Assembly (NCBI GenBank): GCA_023397505.1
Contig: JAEWUC010000006.1
Span: 1 to 64,000 of the forward strand
From: Bacteroidota bacterium
GTDB taxonomy: Bacteria; Bacteroidota; Ignavibacteria; Ignavibacteriales; Melioribacteraceae
Direction: 5' to 3'
Length of the DNA stretch: 64,000 nt
Shown here: positions 6,909 to 16,494 of the stretch, piece after piece
How positions within the stretch are numbered: the first letter of the stretch is position 1
How the letters are laid out: each line of letters opens with the position of its first letter
Notes under the pieces: model-generated
Databases searched by the model: none
Seen by the model: the letters and a program-made list of their open reading frames with translations, nothing else
Told to the model about the DNA's origin: nothing
Position numbers and translations under genes: made by a program

Positions 6909-9074
6909 ATGCGAATCGGTATAAAAGTATTGTTCTTATCTATTTTAATAACATCGCAAACAATTTACCCTCAGTTAAACCGTATTACATATAACAATCA
7001 AAATTTATTTTTAAACGGAACAAATTTAGCATGGCTGAGTTTTGCAAACGATATCGGCGCCGGCAAAATGGATTATAAAACTTTTGCCGATGTACTTCTG
7101 CAGATTCATGATAGCGGCGGTAATTCATTGCGATGGTGGATTCATACAGACGGCACTGCCAGTCCACAATTTGATAATCTTGGCAAAGTAATTGGTCCCA
7201 GCACTACTACAATTCAAGAATTAAAAAAAGCCTTGGATTTAGCATGGGAAAGAGAAGTAGGTGTTGTTTTGTGTTTGTGGTCGTTTGATATGATGAGGAA
7301 TAATAAACCGGCTGATGTTCTTTATAGAAATAATCTTTTATTAACCGACACTTCATACACAAGAGAATATATTAATAAAGCTTTAATACCAATGGTAGAT
7401 TCCTTAAAAGATCATCCGGCAATTATTGCTTGGGAAATTTTTAACGAACCCGAAGGAATGACAACTCTTTTATCATGGAGTGATGTCGGAAAAGTAAATA
7501 TTAATGCAATTCAGAGATTTGTTAATTTATGTGCGGGCGCAATACACCGCGCGGATCCCGATGCTTATGTTACAAACGGTTCAGTCAGTGTTAGTTTTAT
7601 TACCGATGTTGCTGCACCGCCCTTGGGTAAAGCCGCGAATATTCTTTCTCAGTATTCTGCTCAGCAAAAAATAGAAATGGAAGAAGCTTTCTTTTCCAAA
7701 TATGGTTTCAAACAAACAGCCGATGAATTAATTACACAATTTCAAATCAATGCTACTAGTTATAATTATTATTCCGATGAAAGATTGATTGCAGCAGGCG
7801 GCGACACCGACGGTAAATTGGATTTTTATTCTTTTCATTACTACGATTGGCAGGGTAACGAACTTTCACCCTTCAGTAAAAATGTTTCAACATGGAATCT
7901 TGACAAGCCAATTGTTGTTGGTGAATTTCATCTTAAGACAACTTTCGGGGTTCCCGTAAATCAATTATACTCATCGGCTTATAATAATGGTTACGCCGGT
8001 GCATGGGCTTGGTCGTGGACGGATAATGACAAAACTTCAAAAGAAGATATTCTTGCTTCGCTAAAAAGTATTTGGGATAGTTACAAACAAGATGTGGACA
8101 TTTTGGGAATAGGTGGTGATTGGCCTACTGTTAGTATTACAAGTCCAACCGACGGTGTGAAATTTCCCAACAATCCTGAAATTACAATTACCGCCGAAGC
8201 TTCCGATGCCGATGGTTCAATTGCGAAAGTAGAGTTCTTTGCAAACGATACTTTGAAAATTGGAGAATCGGTTACTTCACCATATTCAATATTATGGACA
8301 AATGTTACTAACGGTGAGTATAGATTAACTGCAGTTGCAATTGATAATGAAGGACACGAACGTATATCGTCAATAGTTAAAGTTACTATCGGTTCGCCTG
8401 AGTTTATAAAATACGAAGCGGAACAAGCTGTTCGCATCGGTACTGGAATTACTACAAAAAATGACCCGGTCGCAAGCAATGGAATTTATGTAGATGTAAA
8501 AGCACAAAATGGTACAATAACATGGACATTTTATAATTATATGGATGAAGGGAATTATGAGTTGGTAGTTGGTTATCGTTTGGCTTATAACACGCCTAAG
8601 GGGCAATATATTAATGTTAACGGAAACCGAATTACAGAATTAATGTTTGATGGCGCAGTAAATACATGGCTGGAAAAAAAGTTTAATGTTGTTTTAGCAA
8701 AAGGTCTCAACCATGTTCAAATGGAAATGAGTTGGGGATATATTCATATTGATTATCTCGCCGTACCTACAATTTTAGTCACCGATGTTGAGGAAATAAC
8801 AGAACTGCCGGTTAATTATTCATTAAGTCAAAATTATCCTAATCCTTTTAATCCTGTAACTAATATTAATTATTCAATTCCTAAAACAGGAAATGTAAAA
8901 CTTGCTGTTTATAATTTGCTTGGTCAGCAAATTGTCATACTTGTAAATGAAACACAAAGCATAGGTGAGTATTCAGTTCAATTTGATGCAAGTAATTTTG
9001 CAAGTGGAATTTATTTTTATAGAATTGAAACAAGGGATTTTATAGCATCAAAACGCATGCTTCTTTTAAAATAA
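6909..9074 (+). CDS. Secreted GH5-like glycoside hydrolase with Ig, CBM and T9SS domains
   Basis: This 721-residue enzyme has a signal peptide (to about residue 21) and a catalytic domain to about 395. The acid/base Glu is near 180 in WEIFNEPEG and the nucleophile near 339 in VVGEFHL, the clan A pattern of GH5-like mannanases or cellulases. Residues about 404-494 form a bacterial Ig-like domain (VSITSPTDG, KVEFFAND). Residues about 500-630 look like a CBM6/35-type module (KYEAEQAV). The last 85 residues are a T9SS type A sorting domain (QNYPNPFNPVTNI). It is probably displayed on the surface or secreted to cut beta-mannan or related hemicellulose; the exact substrate is not readable. It leads the carbohydrate block with the esterase and xylanase downstream. 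RBS GAGAGG is 8 bp upstream. Confidence 0.85.
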   Translation: MRIGIKVLFLSILITSQTIYPQLNRITYNNQNLFLNGTNLAWLSFANDIGAGKMDYKTFADVLLQIHDSGGNSLRWWIHTDGTASPQFDNLGKVIGPSTTTIQELKKALDLAWEREVGVVLCLWSFDMMRNNKPADVLYRNNLLLTDTSYTREYINKALIPMVDSLKDHPAIIAWEIFNEPEGMTTLLSWSDVGKVNINAIQRFVNLCAGAIHRADPDAYVTNGSVSVSFITDVAAPPLGKAANILSQYSAQQKIEMEEAFFSKYGFKQTADELITQFQINATSYNYYSDERLIAAGGDTDGKLDFYSFHYYDWQGNELSPFSKNVSTWNLDKPIVVGEFHLKTTFGVPVNQLYSSAYNNGYAGAWAWSWTDNDKTSKEDILASLKSIWDSYKQDVDILGIGGDWPTVSITSPTDGVKFPNNPEITITAEASDADGSIAKVEFFANDTLKIGESVTSPYSILWTNVTNGEYRLTAVAIDNEGHERISSIVKVTIGSPEFIKYEAEQAVRIGTGITTKNDPVASNGIYVDVKAQNGTITWTFYNYMDEGNYELVVGYRLAYNTPKGQYINVNGNRITELMFDGAVNTWLEKKFNVVLAKGLNHVQMEMSWGYIHIDYLAVPTILVTDVEEITELPVNYSLSQNYPNPFNPVTNINYSIPKTGNVKLAVYNLLGQQIVILVNETQSIGEYSVQFDASNFASGIYFYRIETRDFIASKRMLLLK

Positions 9075-9093
9075 TTAGTACCTAATAATTTCT

Positions 9094-9137
9094 AAAAGTC
9101 TGTGATTATATGAAAATAATAGTCACAGACTTTTTTA
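9094..9137 (+). terminator. Rho-independent terminator after GH5-like gene
   Basis: The arms AAAAGTCTGTGA (9094-9105) and TCACAGACTTTT (9123-9134) are perfectly complementary over 12 bp around a 17-base loop, followed by T and A-rich sequence. It lies 20 bp after the hydrolase stop and separates it from the esterase gene. Confidence 0.8.
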
Positions 9138-9224
9138 TTATTTGCGATATTAATCAATTGGTTTTAATTTCAATTTACCGGTTCAAAGTTTTTATGAAAT
9201 GAACAGAATTCAATTATAATTTAA

Positions 9225-9393
9225 CGGAAATTATGAAACAGTACTTGTAAATGAATTCATTCAAGCGGTAATTATAAAACCCAACTTACAACAAACAGTC
9301 ACAAACTTTCCATCGGAGTATACTTTATAGATTTACCGCCGGGTCTTTAACTTAAAAAAGAAAATGTTATTGATTAAAAAAATTGAGAAGTCG
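9225..9393 (+). pseudogene. Decayed T9SS sorting-domain remnant
   Basis: Between the terminator and the esterase gene, split frames encode pieces of a type A sorting domain. One frame reads YETVLVNEFIQA, a neighbouring frame NYKTQLTTNSHKLSIGVYF then IDLPPGL, and after another shift KKKMLLIKK at the 3' end (to 9393). These align in order with intact tails in this window (AVLVNEYKQAGKYQ..., SGVYFYKLSAG, KKMIVIK). At least two frameshifts are needed. It is the stump of a lost exported-protein gene and explains most of the 320 bp gap before the esterase. Confidence 0.7.
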
Positions 9394-9395
9394 TT

Positions 9396-11342
9396 ATGAA
9401 AATCATTACTAAAAAACTTTTAACAGCAATTTCAATATTTGTACTTACTGCCTATCAAACAAACATTGCTGAAGTAAAACTTCCAAAACTAATAAGTGAT
9501 GGAATGGTTTTGCAGAGAGATATTCCAGTGAAAATATGGGGCTGGGCATCGCCGGGAGAAAATGTAAAAATAGATTTCCGCGGAGAAAAATATTCATGCA
9601 CAGCAGATGAACAAGGCAAGTGGATGATTGGACTTGCTGAAATGAAAGCGGGCGGCCCTTTCGATATGGAAATTACCGGGACAAATAAAATTGTTCTCAA
9701 AAATATTTTTATCGGCGAAGTTTGGATTTGCTCGGGACAATCTAACATGCAAACGCCAATGTCTCGTCTTAAAGATTTATACTCCGATGAAATTGCATCA
9801 TCCGAAAATAGTTATATAAGATATTTTACTGTTCCTCAGCAGTATGATTTTAACAAACAATTAGATGATGTTGCCGGTGGTAAATGGGAAACGCCGAATC
9901 CTAATTCGGTCTTATCATTTGCGGCCATACCATATTTCTTCGGAAGAAATATTCATGAAAAATATAATGTGCCTGTAGGAATTATAAACGCAAGTGTCGG
10001 CGGAACGCCTATTGAATCATGGATGAGTGAAGATGTTTTGAAAGAATTCCCTTCGCCAATGGAAATTTTAAATAAGTATAAAGATTCAAATTATATTAAC
10101 GGTATAATTGCAGGCGATAAAAAAAGAAACGACGACTGGTACGCTGAATTGATGAATAAAGATTTAGGTTATTCAGGCAGCATTAATTGGTATAGCCCGC
10201 TGTTAAACACTGCGGATTGGCCAACAATGACTATCCCAAGCTTTTGGGATGAAGAGGGATTGGAAAACATAAACGGTGCTGTCTGGTTCAGAAAAGTATT
10301 TGAAGTTCCTGCTTCAATGGCAGGTAAACAAGCAAGATTAAATCTCGGAACAATCGTTGACAGTGATTCCGTATTTGTTAACGGCAAGTTTGTAGGTACA
10401 ACTTCATATCAATACCCGCCCAGAGTTTATCAAATTCCCTCAGGTGTTTTAAAAGAAGGTAAAAATATTATTGTTGTCAGAATTGTTAATAATATTGGCC
10501 GCGGCGGATTTATAAAAGAAAAACCTTATAACGTTGTTGTTGATGATCAAACGATAGATTTAAAAGGTGAGTGGAATTATAAAGTTGGTGCGGTTATGAA
10601 ACCATTGTTCGGACCGACATTTATTCATTATGGTCCAGCGGGATTATTTAACGGAATGATAGCTCCGTGTATGAATTTTGCGATTAAAGGAATTCTTTGG
10701 TATCAAGGAGAATCAAACACTAGCCGTGCAGCCGAGTATCAAAAAATGTTTCCGGTAATGATTAACGATTGGCGTAAAAAATGGGATTTAGGAACTTTGC
10801 CTTTTATTTATGCACAACTTCCAAATTTTATGAAAGCAATATCCGAACCATCCGAAAGCCAATGGGCGGAATTAAGAGAAGCGCAGTTAAAAACATTATT
10901 TCTCGAAAACACAGGCATGAATGTAAACATTGATGTCGGTGAATGGAACGATATTCACCCGCTAAGAAAAAAAAATGTAGCCGACAGATTATTCTTGCTT
11001 GCACGTAAAATTGCTTATGGGGAGTGCCATGTCGTAGCATCGGGACCAATTTATGAATCGATGGAAACTGATGGAAATAAAATTATACTTTCTTTTGATC
11101 ATGTTGGCAGCGGTCTTACATCTAAAGATGGAAAAGAATTAAAACATTTTGCGATTGCCGGGGCTGATAAAAAATTTGTGTGGGCCCAAGCCGTTATTGA
11201 AGACGATAAAGTAATTGTATGGAACGATGAAATAAAGAATCCTGTAGCAGTGCGTTATGCATGGGCGGATAATCCCGAAGCTGTGAATTTTTATAATAAA
11301 GAAGATTTGCCTGCTTCACCGTTTAGAACAGATAATAAGTAA
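9396..11342 (+). CDS. SGNH-type carbohydrate esterase (sialate O-acetylesterase family)
   Basis: The 648-residue protein has a signal peptide and the family opening LPKLISDGMVLQRDIPVKIW. The nucleophile Ser is near 116 in CSGQSNMQTPM; GILWYQGESN and the Asp-His pair in DIHPLRKKN (about 518) complete the catalytic set. Residues about 270-400 are a galactose-binding/GH2-like jelly-roll insert (AVWFRKVFEVP, VFVNGKFVG) found in longer members. Enzymes annotated sialate O-acetylesterase in polysaccharide clusters often remove acetyl groups from xylan or pectin. With a GH10 xylanase next door, acetyl-xylan is the more likely substrate (inference). There is no T9SS tail, so it may be periplasmic. 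Confidence 0.85.
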   Translation: MKIITKKLLTAISIFVLTAYQTNIAEVKLPKLISDGMVLQRDIPVKIWGWASPGENVKIDFRGEKYSCTADEQGKWMIGLAEMKAGGPFDMEITGTNKIVLKNIFIGEVWICSGQSNMQTPMSRLKDLYSDEIASSENSYIRYFTVPQQYDFNKQLDDVAGGKWETPNPNSVLSFAAIPYFFGRNIHEKYNVPVGIINASVGGTPIESWMSEDVLKEFPSPMEILNKYKDSNYINGIIAGDKKRNDDWYAELMNKDLGYSGSINWYSPLLNTADWPTMTIPSFWDEEGLENINGAVWFRKVFEVPASMAGKQARLNLGTIVDSDSVFVNGKFVGTTSYQYPPRVYQIPSGVLKEGKNIIVVRIVNNIGRGGFIKEKPYNVVVDDQTIDLKGEWNYKVGAVMKPLFGPTFIHYGPAGLFNGMIAPCMNFAIKGILWYQGESNTSRAAEYQKMFPVMINDWRKKWDLGTLPFIYAQLPNFMKAISEPSESQWAELREAQLKTLFLENTGMNVNIDVGEWNDIHPLRKKNVADRLFLLARKIAYGECHVVASGPIYESMETDGNKIILSFDHVGSGLTSKDGKELKHFAIAGADKKFVWAQAVIEDDKVIVWNDEIKNPVAVRYAWADNPEAVNFYNKEDLPASPFRTDNK

Positions 11343-11575
11343 ATTAATACTTGGGATTGAGAATAACTAAAACAAGTAATAAAAAATATTATTTTATCTT
11401 TCGACTTAAATACCCGGTTGGCTATCGGTAATTTCTTTTCTCTTTAGATAATAAAAATAGTATTACAAAAAATTATTTTTTAAGATGACGTTGTGACATG
11501 TTTTTACATTTCTTTTTATCAAAAATATTATCTTGTATATGAAAAGAAAATTGGAATAATATATAGGAGAAGGTA

Positions 11576-12700
11576 ATGAAGAATGCAATTCTACAGTTGA
11601 AACATTGTATCATTATTTTACTAATAGTAGGAAGCCAGATAGTTACAGCTCAGTCAAGTTTAAAAGATGTTTTTAAGAATTATTATTACATTGGTGTTGC
11701 ATTGAATAACAATCATGTAACTGGTAAAGACCCCGAGTCAGTAGCAATTGTTGAAGAACACTTTAACAGTATCACCGCAGAAAATTCAATGAAATGGGGC
11801 CCAATTCATCCACAGCCCGGAAAGTATAATTTTGAACAAGCAGATAGTTTTGTTTCCTTCGGTGAAAAAAATAATATGTTTATTATCGGTCATTGCCTTG
11901 TTTGGCACAGTCAAACCCCTAAATGGGTTTTTGAAGATGAAAAAGGAAATCCTGCTACACGCGAATTCCTGCTTCAAAGAATGAAGGAACATATTTACAC
12001 GGTTGTCGGAAGATATAAAGGACGTGTTCACGGCTGGGATGTTGTAAATGAAGCAATTAACGAAGACGGCACCTTACGCAAAAGCAAATGGCTTGAAATT
12101 ATTGGCGAAGATTATATTGAAAAAGCTTTTCAATTTACGCATGAAGCAGATCCGGATGCGGAATTATATTACAACGATTATAACGAATGGTACAAAGATA
12201 AAAGAAAAACTATTGTTAACATTGTAAGTACTTTTAAGGATAAAGGAATTAGAATTGATGGAATTGGAATGCAGGGGCACTGGGGGCTTGATTTCCCTAC
12301 TATTGATGAAATTGATGAAACTATGAAGGAATATGCAGCTACAGGACTTAAATTAATGGTTACCGAGCTTGATTTGGATATTCTCCCAAATCCGTTTAAT
12401 TATACAGGTGCTGACGTTGCTAAAAGATTTGAACTGACACCCGAATCAAATCCATTTCCGAACGGATTAACTGATTCTATGGTTGTTGTTCAAACAAACA
12501 AATTTGTTGAATATTTCAATCTCTTTAATAAATATAAAGATTCAATTTCCCGCATTACATTCTGGGGTGTTCACGACGGACAATCGTGGAAAAATAATTT
12601 TCCTATTAGAGGAAGAACCAATTATCCATTGTTGTTTGATAGAAAATTACAACCTAAACCGGCTTTAGATGCTGTTATAAATACCGTTAAAGGAAAATAA
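11576..12700 (+). CDS. Endo-1,4-beta-xylanase, GH10 family
   Basis: This 374-residue, single-domain GH10 enzyme has a signal peptide to about residue 26. The core motifs are present and in order: AENSMKWGPIHP, GHCLVWHSQTPKW, WDVVNEAI with acid/base Glu near 159, YYNDYNEW, GIGMQGHW, VTELDLDILP with nucleophile Glu near 264, and FWGVHDGQSWKNNFP. It cleaves internal beta-1,4 bonds of xylan. There is no CBM or T9SS tail, so periplasmic action on imported xylo-oligosaccharides is likely. An RBS (AGGAGAAGG) precedes the ATG. It stands 230 bp after the esterase gene and may have its own promoter. Confidence 0.93.
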   Translation: MKNAILQLKHCIIILLIVGSQIVTAQSSLKDVFKNYYYIGVALNNNHVTGKDPESVAIVEEHFNSITAENSMKWGPIHPQPGKYNFEQADSFVSFGEKNNMFIIGHCLVWHSQTPKWVFEDEKGNPATREFLLQRMKEHIYTVVGRYKGRVHGWDVVNEAINEDGTLRKSKWLEIIGEDYIEKAFQFTHEADPDAELYYNDYNEWYKDKRKTIVNIVSTFKDKGIRIDGIGMQGHWGLDFPTIDEIDETMKEYAATGLKLMVTELDLDILPNPFNYTGADVAKRFELTPESNPFPNGLTDSMVVVQTNKFVEYFNLFNKYKDSISRITFWGVHDGQSWKNNFPIRGRTNYPLLFDRKLQPKPALDAVINTVKGK

Positions 12701-12824
12701 GTTATTACTAGTCGGTATAAAAGTAATAAACAAATTCATTTTCAACTGCAGACTTTTCATAGTATAGTATGATTTAATTTGAAATTCGGTATCCGACAAA
12801 ATTATCTCTAAACTTTTTACATGA

Positions 12825-13397
12825 ATGGAATACAAATATTTTGTAATTAACAAACCTTACGGGGTTCTTTCGCAATTCACAGATAGTGAAGGGCGTAGAA
12901 CCTTAAAGGATTTTGGTCCATTCCCAAAATCCGTTTACCCTGTAGGAAGACTTGATAAAGACAGTGAAGGATTATTGCTAATTACGAATGATAAATCGAT
13001 TACAGATTTTTTGCTTAATCCGAAATACAAACACGAAAAAGAATATTTTGCACAGGTTGAAGGAATTCCCACAGAAGAAGCATTGGAAAAATTAAGGGAT
13101 GGCGTAGTTATCGAAGGAAAAAAAACATTGCCTGCTAAAGTGAAAATTATTGACGATCCGGGTTTCCACGAGCGCATTACGCCAATAAGAGAAAGAAAAA
13201 GTATTCCTACAACATGGATTAGTTTAACAATTACAGAAGGTAGGAATAGGCAGGTTAGAAAAATGACAGCAGCTGTTGGATTTCCAACATTACGTTTAGT
13301 TCGCGTTGGAATAAAAAACATTTCTTTGAATAATTTAAAGTTAGGCGAAGTAAGAATTTTAACTGTTGAAGAAATAAATGGATTGAGAAAAAAATAA
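12825..13397 (+). CDS. rluE: rRNA pseudouridine synthase, RsuA/RluE family
   Basis: This 190-residue protein begins directly with the catalytic domain and has no S4 domain. That layout fits RluE (23S rRNA U2457) better than RsuA or RluB. The family opening YFVINKPYGVLSQFT, the catalytic Asp in VYPVGRLDKDSEGLLLIT, and the C-terminal TEGRNRQVRKM are all visible. It isomerises uridine to pseudouridine in rRNA. It stands alone, with a terminator straight after it. The RluE assignment over other short family members is likely but not certain. Confidence 0.85.
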   Translation: MEYKYFVINKPYGVLSQFTDSEGRRTLKDFGPFPKSVYPVGRLDKDSEGLLLITNDKSITDFLLNPKYKHEKEYFAQVEGIPTEEALEKLRDGVVIEGKKTLPAKVKIIDDPGFHERITPIRERKSIPTTWISLTITEGRNRQVRKMTAAVGFPTLRLVRVGIKNISLNNLKLGEVRILTVEEINGLRKK

Positions 13398-13431
13398 AAC
13401 CGATATTGAACTCAAAACTTTTCGGTTTTTA
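13396..13431 (+). terminator. Rho-independent terminator after pseudouridine synthase
   Basis: AAAACCGA (13396-13403) and TCGGTTTT (13422-13429) pair over 8 bp with an 18-base loop and a run of T. The first arm overlaps the end of the TAA stop codon. Confidence 0.65.
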
Positions 13432-13477
13432 ACGATAATAATTTAGGGTATCCAATAAACAAATTACACCAGGGCAA

Positions 13478-14494
13478 ATGACGAATATTTCAAGCTTACG
13501 CGATTCCGCCGATATGCTTTTGGACCAAGGAAAGTATGAAGCCGCGTTTGATATTTATGATGTTGTACATAGTCAAATTTGGCATGCCATTGGAAATATT
13601 CAACAAGGACTTAATCAATTCTCAAGCGGTTATCTTTCAAATTTCAGCGCTTCAATGGAGTTTAAGAAGAGCTATTCGCTTCAGGCGGCTAACGCCGTGT
13701 TTATTAAAACTTTCGAACTTGATTCCGATGAAACATTAAATGAGTTTATTTTTTCAACTTATGGTAGAATTCAAGCAATTTGTTTTTCCCGCACTCTCTC
13801 AAATAAAATTTTATATCAAAATGTAATCGCGGAGTTTTTAGTTCTATACAATCTTATTCTTTACGGGGCTTCTTCGGAATGGATAACGAATATTCTTAGA
13901 ATTAGTACTCCCTATGTTGAAGAAAACAGATTAAAGAAAGTACGTCCGAATTTAAATGAATCTGCTTTACAGGAAATGATTTTAAAAGAAGCTAAAAAGT
14001 TGAAATATACAGATTGGTTTTCATTGAACATCAATCTTATGGAATATCTAAAGGTTGTTGAGGATAAAGAAAGCGATTTTTGCAAAGAGATTGGTAAAAT
14101 AATCGGGCCGTATTCTTCAAAATCCAAGCATAAAAAAGATAAAAAACATAACCGTCAGGAACATAATGAAAACTATCAGCGTTACGAAAAATATGAACGT
14201 TATGAAAAATATGAGAAATACGAAAAATATGAGAAGCAGTTTAACAATCAGAGCGAAGGATTCGATTATAATAGAGCAACTGAATTTGAAAAAGCAAAAT
14301 TCTTTGGTGAATTATTTGGATTAAAAGGGCAGATTACAAAATCCCAACTAAGAAAAAAATATCTTGAGCAGATTTCAAAGTATCATCCGGATAAAGTTGC
14401 CGATTTGGGACAAGAATTAATAGATATTGCGGAAAAGAAAACAAAGGAAATAAATGCTGCTTTCGAATGGTTTAAGAAAAAGTATTTATTATAA
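13478..14494 (+). CDS. J-domain protein with YEK repeat linker
   Basis: This 338-residue cytosolic protein has a helical N-terminal region (1-220, not recognised, opening LRDSADMLLDQGKYEAAFDIY like a TPR pair). A charged repetitive linker follows (about 220-255, six tandem Tyr-Glu-Lys/Arg units). The C-terminal J domain (about 270-338) carries the HPD motif in KYHPDKVADLG. The J domain recruits and activates an Hsp70, so this is probably a specialised co-chaperone. No dnaK or grpE is adjacent. A C-terminal J domain with an N-terminal helical domain resembles DjlA-type layouts, but there is no membrane segment. Confidence 0.8.
   Translation: MTNISSLRDSADMLLDQGKYEAAFDIYDVVHSQIWHAIGNIQQGLNQFSSGYLSNFSASMEFKKSYSLQAANAVFIKTFELDSDETLNEFIFSTYGRIQAICFSRTLSNKILYQNVIAEFLVLYNLILYGASSEWITNILRISTPYVEENRLKKVRPNLNESALQEMILKEAKKLKYTDWFSLNINLMEYLKVVEDKESDFCKEIGKIIGPYSSKSKHKKDKKHNRQEHNENYQRYEKYERYEKYEKYEKYEKQFNNQSEGFDYNRATEFEKAKFFGELFGLKGQITKSQLRKKYLEQISKYHPDKVADLGQELIDIAEKKTKEINAAFEWFKKKYLL
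14183..14236 (+). repeat. Six tandem 9-bp units encoding Tyr-Glu-Lys/Arg
   Basis: Six consecutive 9-base units of the form TA(T/C)-GA(A/G)-AA(A/G) or CGT lie within the J-domain gene, after a Gln-Arg. The units vary at silent positions, so this is not a fresh slippage product. Copy number could vary between strains. Confidence 0.85.
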
Positions 14495-14521
14495 ACCCAA
14501 CTTTAATACATATTAAAAAAT

Positions 14522-14566
14522 AAACCACGGATAAAAACCACAACAAGTTTTTCACCCGTGGTTTTT
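14522..14566. terminator. Bidirectional terminator between convergent genes
   Basis: AAACCACGG (14522-14530) pairs with CCGTGGTTT (14556-14564), flanked by A on the left and T on the right, between the J-domain gene (+) and the receptor gene (-). A long loop makes it moderately strong; it can serve both directions. Confidence 0.65.
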
Positions 14567-14571
14567 AAGTT

Positions 14572-16494
14572 CTATAAATTAATATTTATACCTGCGTAAA
14601 AAGTTCTGCCTAGCGTTCCGTAGTAAAGTACTTCTTCATATTCTTTGTTGAACAAATTTTCAATTCGTGCCGTTAATTGCAAGTACTCAAACAGTTTGTA
14701 GGAAGCATTGAGATTGACCAATGTATATGAGGGTAAAGTGACTCTTGTAGTCGTGTAATTCGAAAAATCTTTATCATCTCTTTCGCCTGAATATTTAATT
14801 TGTGCACCTAATACAAAATTGTTGAATCCCTCATAATTCAATCCGATAAAAAATTTATTTGACGGGCGGCGAATTAACGGTTTATCAAAATCGGCAGTGC
14901 CTTCGAATTCATCCTTTGTCTTTGTATAAGTATAGTTTGTTGCTATTGAAAAACCGTAAATATTTTTTACAACAGCTGAAATCTCTAAACCTTTCGTTGA
15001 AGCTTTTGCAATATTTATTGTACGGTAATTTGCATCGTAACCAAACATGTTTTCAAGATTCATATTAAAGTAAGTTATGTCAAAATGAAAATTACCATCA
15101 TTAAAAAATTGTTCTACACCAAAATCAAAACCTTTGCTTTTTTCGGGTTTTAAATCCGGGTTGCCGAACAGCGGGTCAAAAATATAGTAAAGTGATGGCG
15201 CTTTAAAACCTGTTCCGTATGATCCTTTTAACTTTGTACCTGTTGTAGAAATAAAATATGCGGGTGCAAATCTGAATGTTGTTACGTTTCCAAACTTTTG
15301 ATTGTCGTCGTATCTTATTCCCAAAGTTGTAAAAAAAGCATTATCAATATTTAGTTGATCTTGTATATAAATACCCGTAGTAGTAATGGATTGTTGAGGG
15401 AATACACTTTCGTATGGTCCCCATTCACTTTCGCTGTAATAACTAGTATTAGCTTTTTCTGTTTCTGTCTCAATCCCGAATGTTATAAGATTATTATTTA
15501 TAAATAGAAGATTATGCTGCCAATCAAATTTCATACGCTGTGCGTTAGTATGATTAAGAGATGACATAGCCGGATGATATAAGTCGGTACCGTCTATTGT
15601 GTTGCTGAATCTTTTTACAAGCGAGGTGCTTATTTGTTGTTCCCAATTGCCGTTGAAAAGGTTTATGGATGCGCTGCTTTTGAATAACTGTTCTTCCATT
15701 TTGTAGGAATAATTTGGATCATCGCCGAGTTTTTCATTTTGGTCCAAACTCGATTTAAAATTCGTGTATTTGTAAAATAAATTAAATTGCAGCCAATTTG
15801 TAAAATCAAAATAGATGTTCGATGAAATATTATTATTTGTAAACCCATCATTCTCATCGTTGCCGTAAATGGAATTTGCTGCAGAAATTCCGTCGCTGCC
15901 GCTTCTGCCTGCAGTAATAAAATATCCTACAAGATTCTGTTTTCCACTGACTGAAAAATTCCCACGGTAAAAATTATTTGAACCGCCTTCGCCTGAAAAT
16001 GAATATTGTGACTTTACATCGCCTTGTTTTGTAAAAATATTTATTACGCCTGCAATTGCATCCGAACCGTATAATGTGCTTTGCGGTCCGCGGACAATTT
16101 CAATTCTATCAATATCATTTGTATTTAAAGATGAGAAATCAAATGCGTTGCTCACCGATGAGGGATCATTCATCTCTGCGCCGTTAATTAAAACAAGAAC
16201 GTGATTTGTATTTGTTCCTCGCATATTAACATACGCAAGCATTCCAGGACCACCGAGTTGAAATACGGATAATCCGGGAATTTCCTTTAATAAATCAATT
16301 ACATTCGTAAACTGTTTTTTAGAAATTTCTTCAGATGTAATTATAGAAACGGAACTCCCGATTGCATAATAAGGGGTTTGTGTTTTTGTTGCCGATACAA
16401 CAACTTCGGATAATGTTGTTTTTAAAGTATCGTTTTGAGCGAATAAAAGAATTGGTAATAAAAATACGGCGATAAAAAAAATGCGATTGAACAT
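14572..16494 (-). CDS. btuB: TonB-dependent outer-membrane receptor, BtuB-type (cobalamin)
   Basis: This 640-residue protein has a signal peptide (ending LLFAQ), then a plug domain (about 30-140: LSEVVVSATKTQTP, ISKKQFTNVIDLLKEIPGLSV, IEIVRGPQSTLYGSDAIAGVINI). The beta-barrel ends in an aromatic-rich last strand (GRTFYAGININL). It imports a ligand across the outer membrane using TonB energy. The ligand is inferred from the cobalamin riboswitch on the same strand upstream, so vitamin B12 or a cobinamide is likely. RBS AGGAG is 6 bp before the ATG. No other B12 uptake gene is adjacent; a FecCD permease occurs 7 kb away. Confidence 0.9.
   Translation of the reverse strand: MFNRIFFIAVFLLPILLFAQNDTLKTTLSEVVVSATKTQTPYYAIGSSVSIITSEEISKKQFTNVIDLLKEIPGLSVFQLGGPGMLAYVNMRGTNTNHVLVLINGAEMNDPSSVSNAFDFSSLNTNDIDRIEIVRGPQSTLYGSDAIAGVINIFTKQGDVKSQYSFSGEGGSNNFYRGNFSVSGKQNLVGYFITAGRSGSDGISAANSIYGNDENDGFTNNNISSNIYFDFTNWLQFNLFYKYTNFKSSLDQNEKLGDDPNYSYKMEEQLFKSSASINLFNGNWEQQISTSLVKRFSNTIDGTDLYHPAMSSLNHTNAQRMKFDWQHNLLFINNNLITFGIETETEKANTSYYSESEWGPYESVFPQQSITTTGIYIQDQLNIDNAFFTTLGIRYDDNQKFGNVTTFRFAPAYFISTTGTKLKGSYGTGFKAPSLYYIFDPLFGNPDLKPEKSKGFDFGVEQFFNDGNFHFDITYFNMNLENMFGYDANYRTINIAKASTKGLEISAVVKNIYGFSIATNYTYTKTKDEFEGTADFDKPLIRRPSNKFFIGLNYEGFNNFVLGAQIKYSGERDDKDFSNYTTTRVTLPSYTLVNLNASYKLFEYLQLTARIENLFNKEYEEVLYYGTLGRTFYAGININL

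Noticed and set aside
8081..8606. Minus-strand frames opposite the GH5-like gene
   Set aside because: They lie entirely within the Ig/CBM coding region and lack any independent signal.
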